Assembly: GCA_027043985.1 (NCBI GenBank)
Contig: JALUDQ010000186.1
Span: forward strand, 1-9,800
Source of the DNA: Desulfurococcales archaeon
GTDB lineage: Archaea; Thermoproteota; Thermoprotei_A; Sulfolobales; WANQ01
Direction of reading: 5' to 3'
DNA: 9,800 bases
Part shown: one piece after another, positions 1 through 6,524 of the stretch
Numbering within the stretch: the stretch's first letter is position 1
How the letters are laid out: every line of letters starts with the position of its first letter
The notes under the pieces: model-generated
The model's database searches: none
What the model saw: only the letters and a program-made list of their open reading frames with translations
What the model was told of the DNA's origin: nothing
Position numbers and translations under genes: made by a program

Positions 1-247
1 CTTTAGCTTCTATTACCCTAATTCTTATCTTCATATCCTCTATTTCATGCTCTAGAATATGAAGTGATGTAGCCATCGCTGATAATAGCTCATCCAATGC
101 TACCTCGCCGTGATGGTGATGATGTTCATGAACATGTTCATGTGCGTGTTCTTCAGCGTGCATTTCTGATACCTCCTCTACCACAGTCTCTAAGTCACGT
201 TCTGTCTTCGGATGGCTCATTCTGAATTTACGTTTCTTTCCCGCCAT
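1..247 (-). CDS. Histidine-rich coiled-coil small protein (partial)
   Basis: The reading frame starts at ATG 247-245 and runs off the left edge, so only about the first 82 residues are seen. It begins MAGKKRKFRMSHPKTERDLE. Around residues 30-46 there is a dense run with alternating H, E and A that ends in five consecutive histidines. After this comes a stretch (about residues 50-82) with leucine, isoleucine and methionine at heptad-like spacing, which looks like a coiled coil. A Shine-Dalgarno-like GGAG lies three bases before the ATG, and an in-frame stop further upstream excludes a longer N-terminus. The His run suggests binding of a transition metal such as Ni, Zn or Cu, or a role as a metal store, but I do not recognise the family and its C-terminus is missing. 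It follows the winged-helix gene on the same strand after 101 bases. There is no signal peptide, so it is probably cytoplasmic. Confidence 0.75.
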   Translation of the reverse strand, partial: MAGKKRKFRMSHPKTERDLETVVEEVSEMHAEEHAHEHVHEHHHHHGEVALDELLSAMATSLHILEHEIEDMKIRIRVIEAK

Positions 248-281
248 TTTCTCCGACCGCCTCTATCATAGTGCTAAGCAT
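228..281 (-). CDS. Possible 17-codon upstream ORF overlapping the His-rich gene
   Basis: On the minus strand, an ATG at 281-279 opens a 17-codon frame (MLSTMIEAVGENGGKET) that stops with TAA at 230-228. It is preceded by GAGG at 290-287, a better-placed Shine-Dalgarno site than that of the gene it overlaps. The frame runs across the start codon of the His-rich gene (247) in another reading frame and ends 17 bases beyond it. If translated it could couple or dampen translation of the His-rich protein. It is short enough to be chance, and no homologue is known to me. Confidence 0.22.
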   Translation of the reverse strand: MLSTMIEAVGENGGKET

Positions 282-310
282 TATTGCCTCTTCCTTATAC
301 GTTAAACTCT

Positions 311-320
311 GTTTTTAAAC
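311..320 (-). promoter_or_regulatory. TATA-like element for the His-rich gene
   Basis: The minus-strand sequence GTTTAAAAAC is a plausible archaeal TATA box. A start about 26 bases downstream would fall near 289 and leave a leader of about 40 bases before ATG 247. A second AT-rich block at about 333-346 (minus-strand TATATAATATAG) is an alternative. The choice between them is inference. Confidence 0.35.
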
Positions 321-348
321 ATTATCTCGAGTCCTACTATATTATATA

Positions 349-582
349 TTACATATAACTTACATACTGGTCGATATTTCGGTACTTAATTACCTTGTAG
401 ACTCCTATACTCCTTCTTTCTACGAATCCGAGTTTTTCTAGTGCGGCTAGTATTCTTCCAGCCGATTTAGTTGAAATGCCAAGTTCTTCTGCAAGTTCTC
501 TCACTCTAATCCACTTCTTCTTCTTGCTGAGTCTTTCACCAAACTTAACGAGATCTATTGTTATAGATAGATGTTTACGCAA
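349..582 (-). CDS. Small winged-helix DNA-binding protein
   Basis: This 77-residue protein looks like a single winged helix-turn-helix domain. A helix at residues 27-35 (RVRELAEELG) is followed by the recognition helix region 38-54 (STKSAGRILAALEKLGF) and a short basic wing at 55-64. The N-terminus is basic. It starts with TTG 582-580. The codon just before is TAA, so no longer frame is possible, and a GGGGGAT Shine-Dalgarno-like run lies immediately upstream. It is likely a sequence-specific transcription regulator or a crenarchaeal chromatin-type wHTH protein. No sensor domain is present, so the ligand is unknown. It sits between a box C/D sRNA (upstream, same strand) and the His-rich gene (downstream, same strand). 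Regulation of the His-rich gene is possible but unproven. Confidence 0.8.
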   Translation of the reverse strand: MRKHLSITIDLVKFGERLSKKKKWIRVRELAEELGISTKSAGRILAALEKLGFVERRSIGVYKVIKYRNIDQYVSYM

Positions 583-627
583 TTATCCCCCATATACTAT
601 TATGGTAAATAAAACACTAAGCCGAAA

Positions 628-693
628 CTATTCAGATGATTGGGGGCAGTTCATCCCCCTTAAAGGTCACCGGTAATACCATTCATCATCTGT
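628..693 (-). ncRNA. Box C/D guide sRNA, D' guide against the 16S rRNA 530 loop
   Basis: Read on the minus strand, a perfect box C (ATGATGA, 689-683) is followed by exactly 12 nt of guide (682-671, ATGGTATTACCG). Next come a D'-like GTGA (670-667), a 10-nt spacer, a C'-like GGATGA (656-651), a 15-nt second guide region (650-636) and a perfect box D (CTGA, 635-632). The first guide is antisense, over 11 bases, to CGGUAAUACCA. That is the conserved 16S rRNA 530-loop segment (archaeal form; C528-A538 in E. coli numbering). By the rule that the fifth nucleotide upstream of the D/D' box marks the site, the predicted 2'-O-methylation is at A532. In archaea such RNAs act with L7Ae, Nop5 and fibrillarin. 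I could not assign a target to the second guide. The ends are estimated. A terminal stem is weak, and D' and C' are imperfect. Confidence 0.8.
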
Positions 694-701
694 AAATATT
701 A
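693..701 (+). promoter_or_regulatory. TATA-like element for the JAMM-M28 gene cluster
   Basis: The sequence TAAATATTA would place a plus-strand transcript start near 723, right at the AAGGAG Shine-Dalgarno site (722-727) that serves the GTG start at 731. This argues against the TTG at 713 as start. The element overlaps the presumed 5' end of the box C/D sRNA on the other strand. It is inferred from spacing only. Confidence 0.35.
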
Positions 702-715
702 TCTAGGAATACTTG

Positions 716-723
716 CTTAATAA
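716..723 (-). promoter_or_regulatory. TATA-like element for the box C/D sRNA
   Basis: The minus-strand TTATTAAG is centred 26-27 bases upstream of position 693, just before box C. That is the normal spacing for an sRNA with its own promoter. It lies where the leader of the plus-strand JAMM gene would begin, so the two promoters appear interleaved. The call rests on spacing and AT content. Confidence 0.35.
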
Positions 724-730
724 GGAGTTA

Positions 731-1531
731 GTGGGATACAGGGTAAGTTATGGTGTGCTGGTAGTGAAGAAGTACAATGTAATAGAGGTATTTAAGGAAT
801 CACTGTGGCTTGCTTCAACGACTTATCTATTAGATTTATCAGAATATTTATTAGAAGCATATGAAGCAAGCACAGTGTACATAAGAAATTATCCACTAAA
901 CATAGAAGATTATACAAGTACACCTTCACCCGAAGTAATAGTACCAACAAATATTGTTGATGAAGAAGAATTAATGATAGCCTTAGAGTTAATAGATAAG
1001 AGGTTCCTAACTCCCAAAGTAGTATTTATTAATAGAGATGAGAGTATACCATTTGATTCAATAGATTATCTATACCTATACGATAAGGCTATAGAAGTAT
1101 TCTATAAATTAGCTTACAAGCTACTCCGCCCACTCCTAGCTCCAGGAGCAAATGAGTATCTAGTAGCAGTATTTGAGAACGCAAAAACAGCTATACTTGA
1201 AGGGAATAGAAATAATGTTAGAATACCATTAACTAAGAAGTTTAGAACTAGATTTATGGCTCATACTCATCCAAGCGGCATGTGTATTCCTAGTCATAAA
1301 GACATCGAATCTATAACACGTTTACTCATGGACGGGGGTTTCGGGGAAGTAATAATCTCTCCTACATGTTCTATTGCAGTCTATAGGAGAGGTATGTTCA
1401 TTAGCGAAGATTATGAAAAAATGATCATTATGGCTAGGAAGATATATAAGGCTAAGAACCTTGTGGACGTATTAAGAATTCTAGCAAATTCACAAAAAGA
1501 ATTGAAGAGTGTTAAGATAATAAACATATAG
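731..1531 (+). CDS. JAMM/MPN-domain metalloprotease with unassigned N-terminal half
   Basis: With GTG 731 as start the protein has 266 residues. The C-terminal part carries a complete JAMM motif, HxHPx6SxxD: H178, H180, S188 and D191 in AHTHPSGMCIPSHKD. E142 (in GANEYLVAVF) is a likely catalytic glutamate. Archaeal JAMM proteases are zinc isopeptidases, and some remove ubiquitin-like SAMP proteins from targets. The first 130 residues or so match nothing I recognise and are much longer than in single-domain JAMM proteins. They look alpha/beta and acidic. I chose GTG 731 because AAGGAG (722-727) precedes it and a TATA-like box would start transcription near 723. TTG 713 would add six residues. 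The gene heads a same-strand cluster, with 13 bases before the M28 peptidase. No signal peptide or membrane segment is seen, so it is probably cytosolic. Confidence 0.85.
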   Translation: MGYRVSYGVLVVKKYNVIEVFKESLWLASTTYLLDLSEYLLEAYEASTVYIRNYPLNIEDYTSTPSPEVIVPTNIVDEEELMIALELIDKRFLTPKVVFINRDESIPFDSIDYLYLYDKAIEVFYKLAYKLLRPLLAPGANEYLVAVFENAKTAILEGNRNNVRIPLTKKFRTRFMAHTHPSGMCIPSHKDIESITRLLMDGGFGEVIISPTCSIAVYRRGMFISEDYEKMIIMARKIYKAKNLVDVLRILANSQKELKSVKIINI

Positions 1532-1544
1532 TGAGGTAATAGAA

Positions 1545-3296
1545 TTGGAAAAAGTATATGAAGAAATAATAAGGAGAATTAAGGAAATATATGATTACGG
1601 CGAAATAATAACTGGAACAAGCAACGAACTAAAAATAGTTGACTACGTAGTTAGCGAGTTCCGAGAAATGGGTGTTGACGCACGGAAGATTCCTTTAAAG
1701 GTAATGTCGTGGCAACCCATAGAGGCAACCATAATAGTCGGCAAAGAAGAAGTAGAGGCAACACTTCAACCATATTCTCCAACAGCCAGTATAGAGGGAA
1801 GACTAGTACACATAAGAAGTCTTGATAGAGACCTAGAGAAAATCCAATTCTACGATGCAATAGCATTAGTAGAACTGAGTACAATACTAGACGACTACGA
1901 ACTACAATACTATAAACTAATGGAGGTTGGAACTCGAGCCATAATATTCTATGACCCCTACCCCAATAGAAGGAGAAGACTAGTAGCAACGGGATCACTA
2001 AACTACTCCTACAATCCCGGAAAGCCCTTACCCATCCCTATACTACATGTAACAAGAGAGGAAGGACTCAGACTAGTAGAGAAGAACAATGAAAGAATAA
2101 AAATAACAACTAAATCACGCATTAATCACAATGCAGTAGGATACAATATTACAGCCATAATTCCTGGACATAGTGATAAACGCATAATATTATCAGCACA
2201 CCACGATCACTGGTTGGCTGGTGTATCAGATAACATAATAGGTGTAGCATTAATAATTGAAGCAACTAAACATCTATTAAAAGAGGAAATAAGAAACACG
2301 TTACAAATAGTATCCTTTACAGCAGAAGAATCGGGAGCCCCGGGATTTACACCCTGGTACTGGGCTTATGGGTCAAGAGTATTCGTAAGAGAACAAGAAG
2401 AACTAGGGTTAATAGACAATATTATAGCAGTATTAAATATTGATGCTCTAGCTAGAGGAACCCTCAACATAAACGCTACGGGAATAGAATATCAAGCACT
2501 AATTAAGAGTATAGCTGATAAACTAGACATAGAGTATAAAGCCGGATTAGACCATCCATACTATGATAGCTTTAGTTTTAGCTCAAAGGGAATTCCATCA
2601 GCAACAATAAACACACTAGACAGTATAATAGACATATATCACACAGATAAAGATACAGTAGAAGTTCTAGAAAGCAATATAATACACAAAGCTTTCACGC
2701 TAACAATAGAAACTATGAGGATACTGCTAAAAAAAGAGAACCCATTAAAAGAATACGGATATCTAACATACGCTAGAAAAATCTACGAGAAGCTAGAGCA
2801 AACTCCGATAGAGCTGAAGATAAGAGGCTATAGGCTCCTCGAAGCGACTAGGAAGGCCTTATCCGAGAATAAATACGAGAAACTGTTTAACGCATACAAG
2901 ATAATTAATAGAGAATTAATCAAACCATTATTTAGAGGTAAATATGATGAAGATAGCGGAGGCTTTGAAACAATACTAATACCACACATAGAAGTAATAG
3001 AGGATATGAACAAGATAAGGAAAACAATCAGTTTACTAAAAGATAATAGGATAGCAGATGCATTAAAAACACTAGAAAACATACCACCCCAGAGAATAAT
3101 CCCCGGAGAAGAGATAATATTAACAGAATCACTATCAAGAACAATTCATAAGATAATACAAAGAAATCCAGAACTAAAAGAAAACATGTTAAAGGTGCTA
3201 GAAGAAGAATTAAACGCTAAGGCTTCTCTACTAGAACATATTTTGAGAAAAGTGTCTAGTATACTTGATAAAGCTACAAATACCTTAATAGCTTGA
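1545..3296 (+). CDS. M28-family metallo-aminopeptidase with PA domain
   Basis: This 583-residue protein is a zinc exopeptidase of family M28, expected to remove N-terminal residues from peptides. The metal-ligand set is visible in order: H219 with D221 (SAHHDHW), bridging D229 (VSDN), catalytic E261 with E262 (FTAEESG), D300 (LNIDA) and H366 (IYHTDKD). A protease-associated (PA) domain is inserted at about residues 75-180 (VEVGTRAIIFYDPYP-like core), and a helical C-terminal extension runs from about 395 to 583. No signal peptide is seen, so it should act in the cytoplasm on peptides left by larger proteases. The TTG start at 1545 is supported by GAGGT at 1533-1537. It follows the JAMM protease after 13 bases, so the two are probably co-transcribed and may take part in one protein-turnover route. 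The substrate preference cannot be read from sequence. Confidence 0.9.
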   Translation: MEKVYEEIIRRIKEIYDYGEIITGTSNELKIVDYVVSEFREMGVDARKIPLKVMSWQPIEATIIVGKEEVEATLQPYSPTASIEGRLVHIRSLDRDLEKIQFYDAIALVELSTILDDYELQYYKLMEVGTRAIIFYDPYPNRRRRLVATGSLNYSYNPGKPLPIPILHVTREEGLRLVEKNNERIKITTKSRINHNAVGYNITAIIPGHSDKRIILSAHHDHWLAGVSDNIIGVALIIEATKHLLKEEIRNTLQIVSFTAEESGAPGFTPWYWAYGSRVFVREQEELGLIDNIIAVLNIDALARGTLNINATGIEYQALIKSIADKLDIEYKAGLDHPYYDSFSFSSKGIPSATINTLDSIIDIYHTDKDTVEVLESNIIHKAFTLTIETMRILLKKENPLKEYGYLTYARKIYEKLEQTPIELKIRGYRLLEATRKALSENKYEKLFNAYKIINRELIKPLFRGKYDEDSGGFETILIPHIEVIEDMNKIRKTISLLKDNRIADALKTLENIPPQRIIPGEEIILTESLSRTIHKIIQRNPELKENMLKVLEEELNAKASLLEHILRKVSSILDKATNTLIA

Positions 3297-3347
3297 AAAC
3301 TCCTACCATAAAACTACATAAAATCAAGGAACAGGAAGCGAGGACCT

Positions 3348-4955
3348 ATGAAAATACTATTGATAACATCAAGAGCAGCAAGCGGTATTGTTAAGGAAAT
3401 AGTTGAAGAATTAAAGAAGCATTATGAGAAAATAAGCATAGATGTACACGTAGTGGATTATCCAACAGTTGCATCATCTTTTACGGTAGAAATTCTGAGA
3501 AAGCAAGTACCAGTAGACCTCGCCCGCAACTATGATGTCATAATAGTTCCAGGTCTTACACGAGGCGACTTAAGTGAATGGTCTAGAGTAATAGGAGTAC
3601 CCATATATAAGGGTACAATACATGCAGTAGATATACCATTAGTTATCGAGGCACTAGCTAATAATGTAGAGTTATCGGGGAAAGTTCCGGCAGACTACAT
3701 ATTATATGAGAGAATTAGGGCTATGCTAAGAAACATATTATTAAAGGAGCGGGCAAAAAACACGGTAGTGATTAACTATAACGGTATAGAGATAGCAGAT
3801 AGGAGTCCGCCAATAAGGCTTGTAGCAGAAATACCTCCTCGAGTAAGTGTTGATGAAGCAGTTGAAATGGCTAAGCGTTTCCAAGAAGAAGGTGCTGATA
3901 TAATAGTAGTTGGATCGGATGGTAAGAATATAGGGGGAACAATTGATAAGATAGTAAAAATATCGAAGACCATTAATAAGCCCCTAGGAATAGATACAAA
4001 CAATCCTAAGGAAATTATCAAAGCATTAGATAAGGGGGTTTCAATAGTCTTTAGCTTAAACCAGGAACTAATATTAAAACTAGAAGATTATTCGAGAAAA
4101 GCAATATTTACATTAATACCGGATAGAGGATATGAAAATCCATGGAATATCAGTGAAAGAGTGAATAGTGTTCTTAAAAACATAGATATAGCGTTAAAGC
4201 GGGGATACGATAAAATAATAGTTGACCCCGTTCTCGGACCTCTTCCCCTAGGCTTTACTCCCTCCATTATAGCATTATATGAAATAAAGAAAAGGAAACC
4301 GAAAATACCAATAGTATTCTCAGCGAGCAATGTCATTGACTCAATAGAAGCAGATACTCATGGAATTCTTGCAATGTTGGCAGGGATGGCGTTTGAGATG
4401 GGTGCCAGCATACTCCACGTGGTCGAAGACGCACCCTACGAGTACGGTAGTGTCGCTGAGGCTCGAGTAGCATTAGCAATGGCTGAAATAGCCTATGCTA
4501 GAAAGACTCAAGAGCGAGATATTGGGATAAACATGCTGGTATTAAAAGATAATAGAATAATAAGGCAAGAGCCTATAAAAGCTAAACAAGTAGTAAGTGT
4601 AGTAGAAAGAATAGAACCAAGCCTAGATAGGGCAGGATATTTTAGAATACAAGTTAGTAAGAAAAGAGATGCAATAGAAGTAGGATTCTATAAATATGGT
4701 CGAGATGATGAAGCGGAGATAAAAATAGTGGGTAGACATGCTCTAAGTATTGGGCGAAGGATCTTAGAAGAAGTAAAAGTTTCAGATCAACACATACTTT
4801 ATCTGGGCTATGAGCTATCAAAAGCTGAAATAGCGTTAAAACTTCATAAAAACTATATTCAAGATGAAGAACTATTTGAGACAGTAAATGATAAGCTAAA
4901 ATTGGTAGATAAAATTGTTCGTCAAGGCGAAAATCCCACTACCACTGATAATTAA
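3348..4955 (+). CDS. Dihydropteroate synthase-related protein (archaeal)
   Basis: This 535-residue protein resembles the archaeal dihydropteroate-synthase-related family (TIGR00284 type). It has an extra N-terminal alpha/beta domain (about 1-135) and a pterin-binding-like TIM barrel (about 150-390). DHPS-like elements are IGIDTNNPKEI (214-224), IIVDPVLGP (290-298), and SASNVIDSIEADTHGI (325-340) with a following VVEDAPYEYGSVAEA. A further 130 residues form a C-terminal domain. True DHPS joins a pterin to p-aminobenzoate. Related archaeal enzymes are thought to act in tetrahydromethanopterin-type cofactor synthesis, but the reaction of this family is not settled as far as I know. The ATG start at 3348 follows GAGG at 3339-3342. 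It lies 51 bases after the M28 gene, and its 3' end overlaps the next gene, suggesting translational coupling with that orphan. Confidence 0.85.
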   Translation: MKILLITSRAASGIVKEIVEELKKHYEKISIDVHVVDYPTVASSFTVEILRKQVPVDLARNYDVIIVPGLTRGDLSEWSRVIGVPIYKGTIHAVDIPLVIEALANNVELSGKVPADYILYERIRAMLRNILLKERAKNTVVINYNGIEIADRSPPIRLVAEIPPRVSVDEAVEMAKRFQEEGADIIVVGSDGKNIGGTIDKIVKISKTINKPLGIDTNNPKEIIKALDKGVSIVFSLNQELILKLEDYSRKAIFTLIPDRGYENPWNISERVNSVLKNIDIALKRGYDKIIVDPVLGPLPLGFTPSIIALYEIKKRKPKIPIVFSASNVIDSIEADTHGILAMLAGMAFEMGASILHVVEDAPYEYGSVAEARVALAMAEIAYARKTQERDIGINMLVLKDNRIIRQEPIKAKQVVSVVERIEPSLDRAGYFRIQVSKKRDAIEVGFYKYGRDDEAEIKIVGRHALSIGRRILEEVKVSDQHILYLGYELSKAEIALKLHKNYIQDEELFETVNDKLKLVDKIVRQGENPTTTDN

Positions 4956-5601
4956 GGAATACAGAGTAGATGATATAATTGTAGCCTTAGGATTAGCTAT
5001 AGAAGATAAGCAATTATCAATTGAGGTCTCTCAACAAGATTCAAGTAAGTGTGAAGCCCCTCAAATAATATGTTCTATACTGGGAGATCTCAATGGATAC
5101 AGTATTAAAGCTAGTATAGAAGAATATGGAGAGGAAGGCAGGAAGGCATTAAGAATACTATCATATATTGTTAAGGATATAATCGTTAATAAGACGTTAA
5201 ATATAGTTCGAGCATTATCCAACACAAATATAGATAAGAAAGATAGCTCAATTCTATGCATAATAAGTAATGGTGGAATTATATTATCAATTACGAGAGA
5301 TCCTTTAAACCCCGTTTGCTTTAGGATACCAGCTGATAACTACTATTTAATAGAAGGTGTTTGGAAAGAAAAACAAGTATTTTTAGAGGATCTAGAAGGC
5401 AATATTTTCTCCATGACTGAGAGACTATGGAATAGTAGAGAAACATTATTAGAAGTAAACTCAGTTGTGCTTAAAGCTATAGCTGCTTGGAGTAAAAAAG
5501 ACAAACAATACATTATAGTTAAAGAGAAGCCGCCAACAATTAGCGGCTTAAGAACCTTTAAGATAGGTAGTTGGGGCCTTGACATAGATATAAGGATCTA
5601 A
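4915..5601 (+). CDS. Conserved-looking hypothetical protein coupled to the DHPS-like gene
   Basis: I do not recognise this 228-residue protein. The start is forced: TTG 4915 is preceded in frame by a stop (TAG 4906-4908), and no ATG, GTG or TTG occurs in the next 100-plus codons. It therefore begins 41 bases inside the upstream DHPS-related gene, a strong sign of translational coupling. The protein is soluble, with mixed beta and helical character and a few cysteines (C46, C53 and two more). The C-terminus is rich in beta-forming residues (SGLRTFKIGSWGLDIDI). Coupling suggests a partner or accessory role for the DHPS-like protein, possibly in pterin or folate-like cofactor metabolism, but nothing in its own sequence proves this. 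It ends 4 bases into the convergent alkyltransferase gene. Confidence 0.75.
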   Translation: MFVKAKIPLPLIIKEYRVDDIIVALGLAIEDKQLSIEVSQQDSSKCEAPQIICSILGDLNGYSIKASIEEYGEEGRKALRILSYIVKDIIVNKTLNIVRALSNTNIDKKDSSILCIISNGGIILSITRDPLNPVCFRIPADNYYLIEGVWKEKQVFLEDLEGNIFSMTERLWNSRETLLEVNSVVLKAIAAWSKKDKQYIIVKEKPPTISGLRTFKIGSWGLDIDIRI

Positions 5602-5969
5602 TTTTCTGGATCACCAATAATGTGAGTGAAGTCTATAATACAGTCTTTAGATATTTTTCCATTAATTATTTTAATGCCTTCAATTTCTAGAAGCTTCTTC
5701 TTAACATTGGTACCTCCAAGTGAATAGCCTCCGAGACTACCATCGCTCATTACTACTCTATGACAAGGGATCACTATCGGATTCTTATTAGACGCCATGA
5801 ACCTAGCAATAGTGCGGGGATGTACTCCAACGGCTTTGGCTAGAGCTTTATATGTAGTAACTTTTCCTATAGGTACAAGCATTAGGAGAGCATATACCGC
5901 TTCTCTTAAATCACGGGTATTCGGTCTTCTTACAATTACTTTATTCTTCTTCTCTTCTAATACTATCAA
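5598..5969 (-). CDS. ogt: Methylated-DNA--protein-cysteine methyltransferase (short form)
   Basis: This is the DNA-binding, active-site domain of O6-alkylguanine-DNA alkyltransferase, which repairs O6-methylguanine by moving the alkyl group to its own cysteine. Key features are the acceptor C69 in IPCHRVV (67-73), the HTH region with GKVTTYKALAKAVGV (35-49), the arginine finger position R52, and GGYSLGG (80-86) with KKKLLEIEG. At 123 residues it is shorter than the usual 150-170, because the N-terminal domain is almost absent. The cysteine is present, so it is not an alkyltransferase-like (ATL) protein of the Trp/Ala type. The start is TTG 5969, with an AGGAT-like site upstream. It is a stand-alone gene, convergent with the orphan (4-base overlap) and divergent from the membrane hydrolase. 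Confidence 0.92.
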   Translation of the reverse strand: MIVLEEKKNKVIVRRPNTRDLREAVYALLMLVPIGKVTTYKALAKAVGVHPRTIARFMASNKNPIVIPCHRVVMSDGSLGGYSLGGTNVKKKLLEIEGIKIINGKISKDCIIDFTHIIGDPEN

Positions 5970-5990
5970 CTTATCCTAGCCCTCATTTAC

Positions 5991-6002
5991 TTATATTTTA
6001 AA
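5991..6002. promoter_or_regulatory. Shared AT block, likely divergent TATA elements
   Basis: In the 93-base gap between the alkyltransferase (minus) and the membrane hydrolase (plus), TTATATTTTAAA can serve as a TATA region on either strand. The plus start would fall near 6025, leaving a leader of about 40 bases. The minus start would fall near 5970, making the alkyltransferase mRNA almost leaderless. This is inferred from spacing. Confidence 0.35.
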
Positions 6003-6062
6003 CTACTTGCAAACATAGATAACAGTAACGATAAAGTAGCATTAGGATAGGGTGCTGACTTA

Positions 6063-6524
6063 GTGAATAGAAGCACTCACGTATTATTCGGTATGAGTTT
6101 ATCGGTCTTAATACTTAATCCCCAACCGAGCGAGTTAGTTGGAATAATTACTTTAAGCGTTATAGGCTCTTATCTCCCTGATGCTGATTTAAGGATAAAG
6201 CATCGTATGCTTATGCATAATGTTTTCGTCTTAACAATATTTTCAATCACGTTATATTATGTTCTAAATTATCTATTAGTGCATGGACTATGGATGATGT
6301 TAGCGGCATTTATTATTGGATTCTTATCCCATATAGTTTTAGACATGTTAACCTATGCTGGAGTTGCCTTCTTTTATCCTCTATCTAGTAAACGATATAG
6401 AATGGCTAAGTTGAAATCGAATTCACGTCTAGTAAATGCATTCTTCACATTGATATCTCTTCTACTATTACTTGCATGGATTTATAGGAATAAGCTTATT
6501 AACGTAAAGCCCTTTGGATTATAG
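6063..6524 (+). CDS. DUF457/YdjM-like membrane-bound metal-dependent hydrolase
   Basis: This 153-residue polytopic membrane protein has about four or five hydrophobic segments (roughly 8-20, 25-38, 54-75, 77-97 and 124-141). It carries the polar signature of the DUF457 family of putative inner-membrane metal-dependent hydrolases: H6 (STHVLFG), a PDAD motif with D40 and D42, H47 and H52, and later SHIVLD with H90 and D94. These residues lie near the membrane face and probably bind a metal. The substrate is unknown, although a lipid phosphate or similar is often suggested. The start is GTG 6063, with a GGGTG-type site about 10 bases upstream. It converges with the ASCH-domain gene, and the two reading frames overlap by 6 bases at their ends. 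Confidence 0.8.
   Translation: MNRSTHVLFGMSLSVLILNPQPSELVGIITLSVIGSYLPDADLRIKHRMLMHNVFVLTIFSITLYYVLNYLLVHGLWMMLAAFIIGFLSHIVLDMLTYAGVAFFYPLSSKRYRMAKLKSNSRLVNAFFTLISLLLLLAWIYRNKLINVKPFGL

Noticed and set aside
116..169. GTGATGA and CTGA on the plus strand resembling a C/D sRNA
   Set aside because: It arises from His and Glu codons of the His-rich gene read on the other strand, has no inner D'/C' boxes, and the guide spacing is wrong.
642..659. GGGGG-loop-CCCCC resembling a tRNA T arm
   Set aside because: The loop is 8 nt and lacks TTCRANY. No acceptor, D or anticodon arm is found around it, and the region fits a box C/D sRNA on the other strand.
476..676. Plus-strand ORF over the winged-helix gene and the intergenic region
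   Set aside because: It is antisense to a better gene and to the C/D sRNA, has low-complexity serine and leucine content, and has no ribosome-binding site.
1651..1998. Minus-strand ORFs inside the M28, DHPS-related and pncB genes
   Set aside because: They are shadows of well-supported genes with biased composition and no ribosome-binding sites or recognisable motifs.
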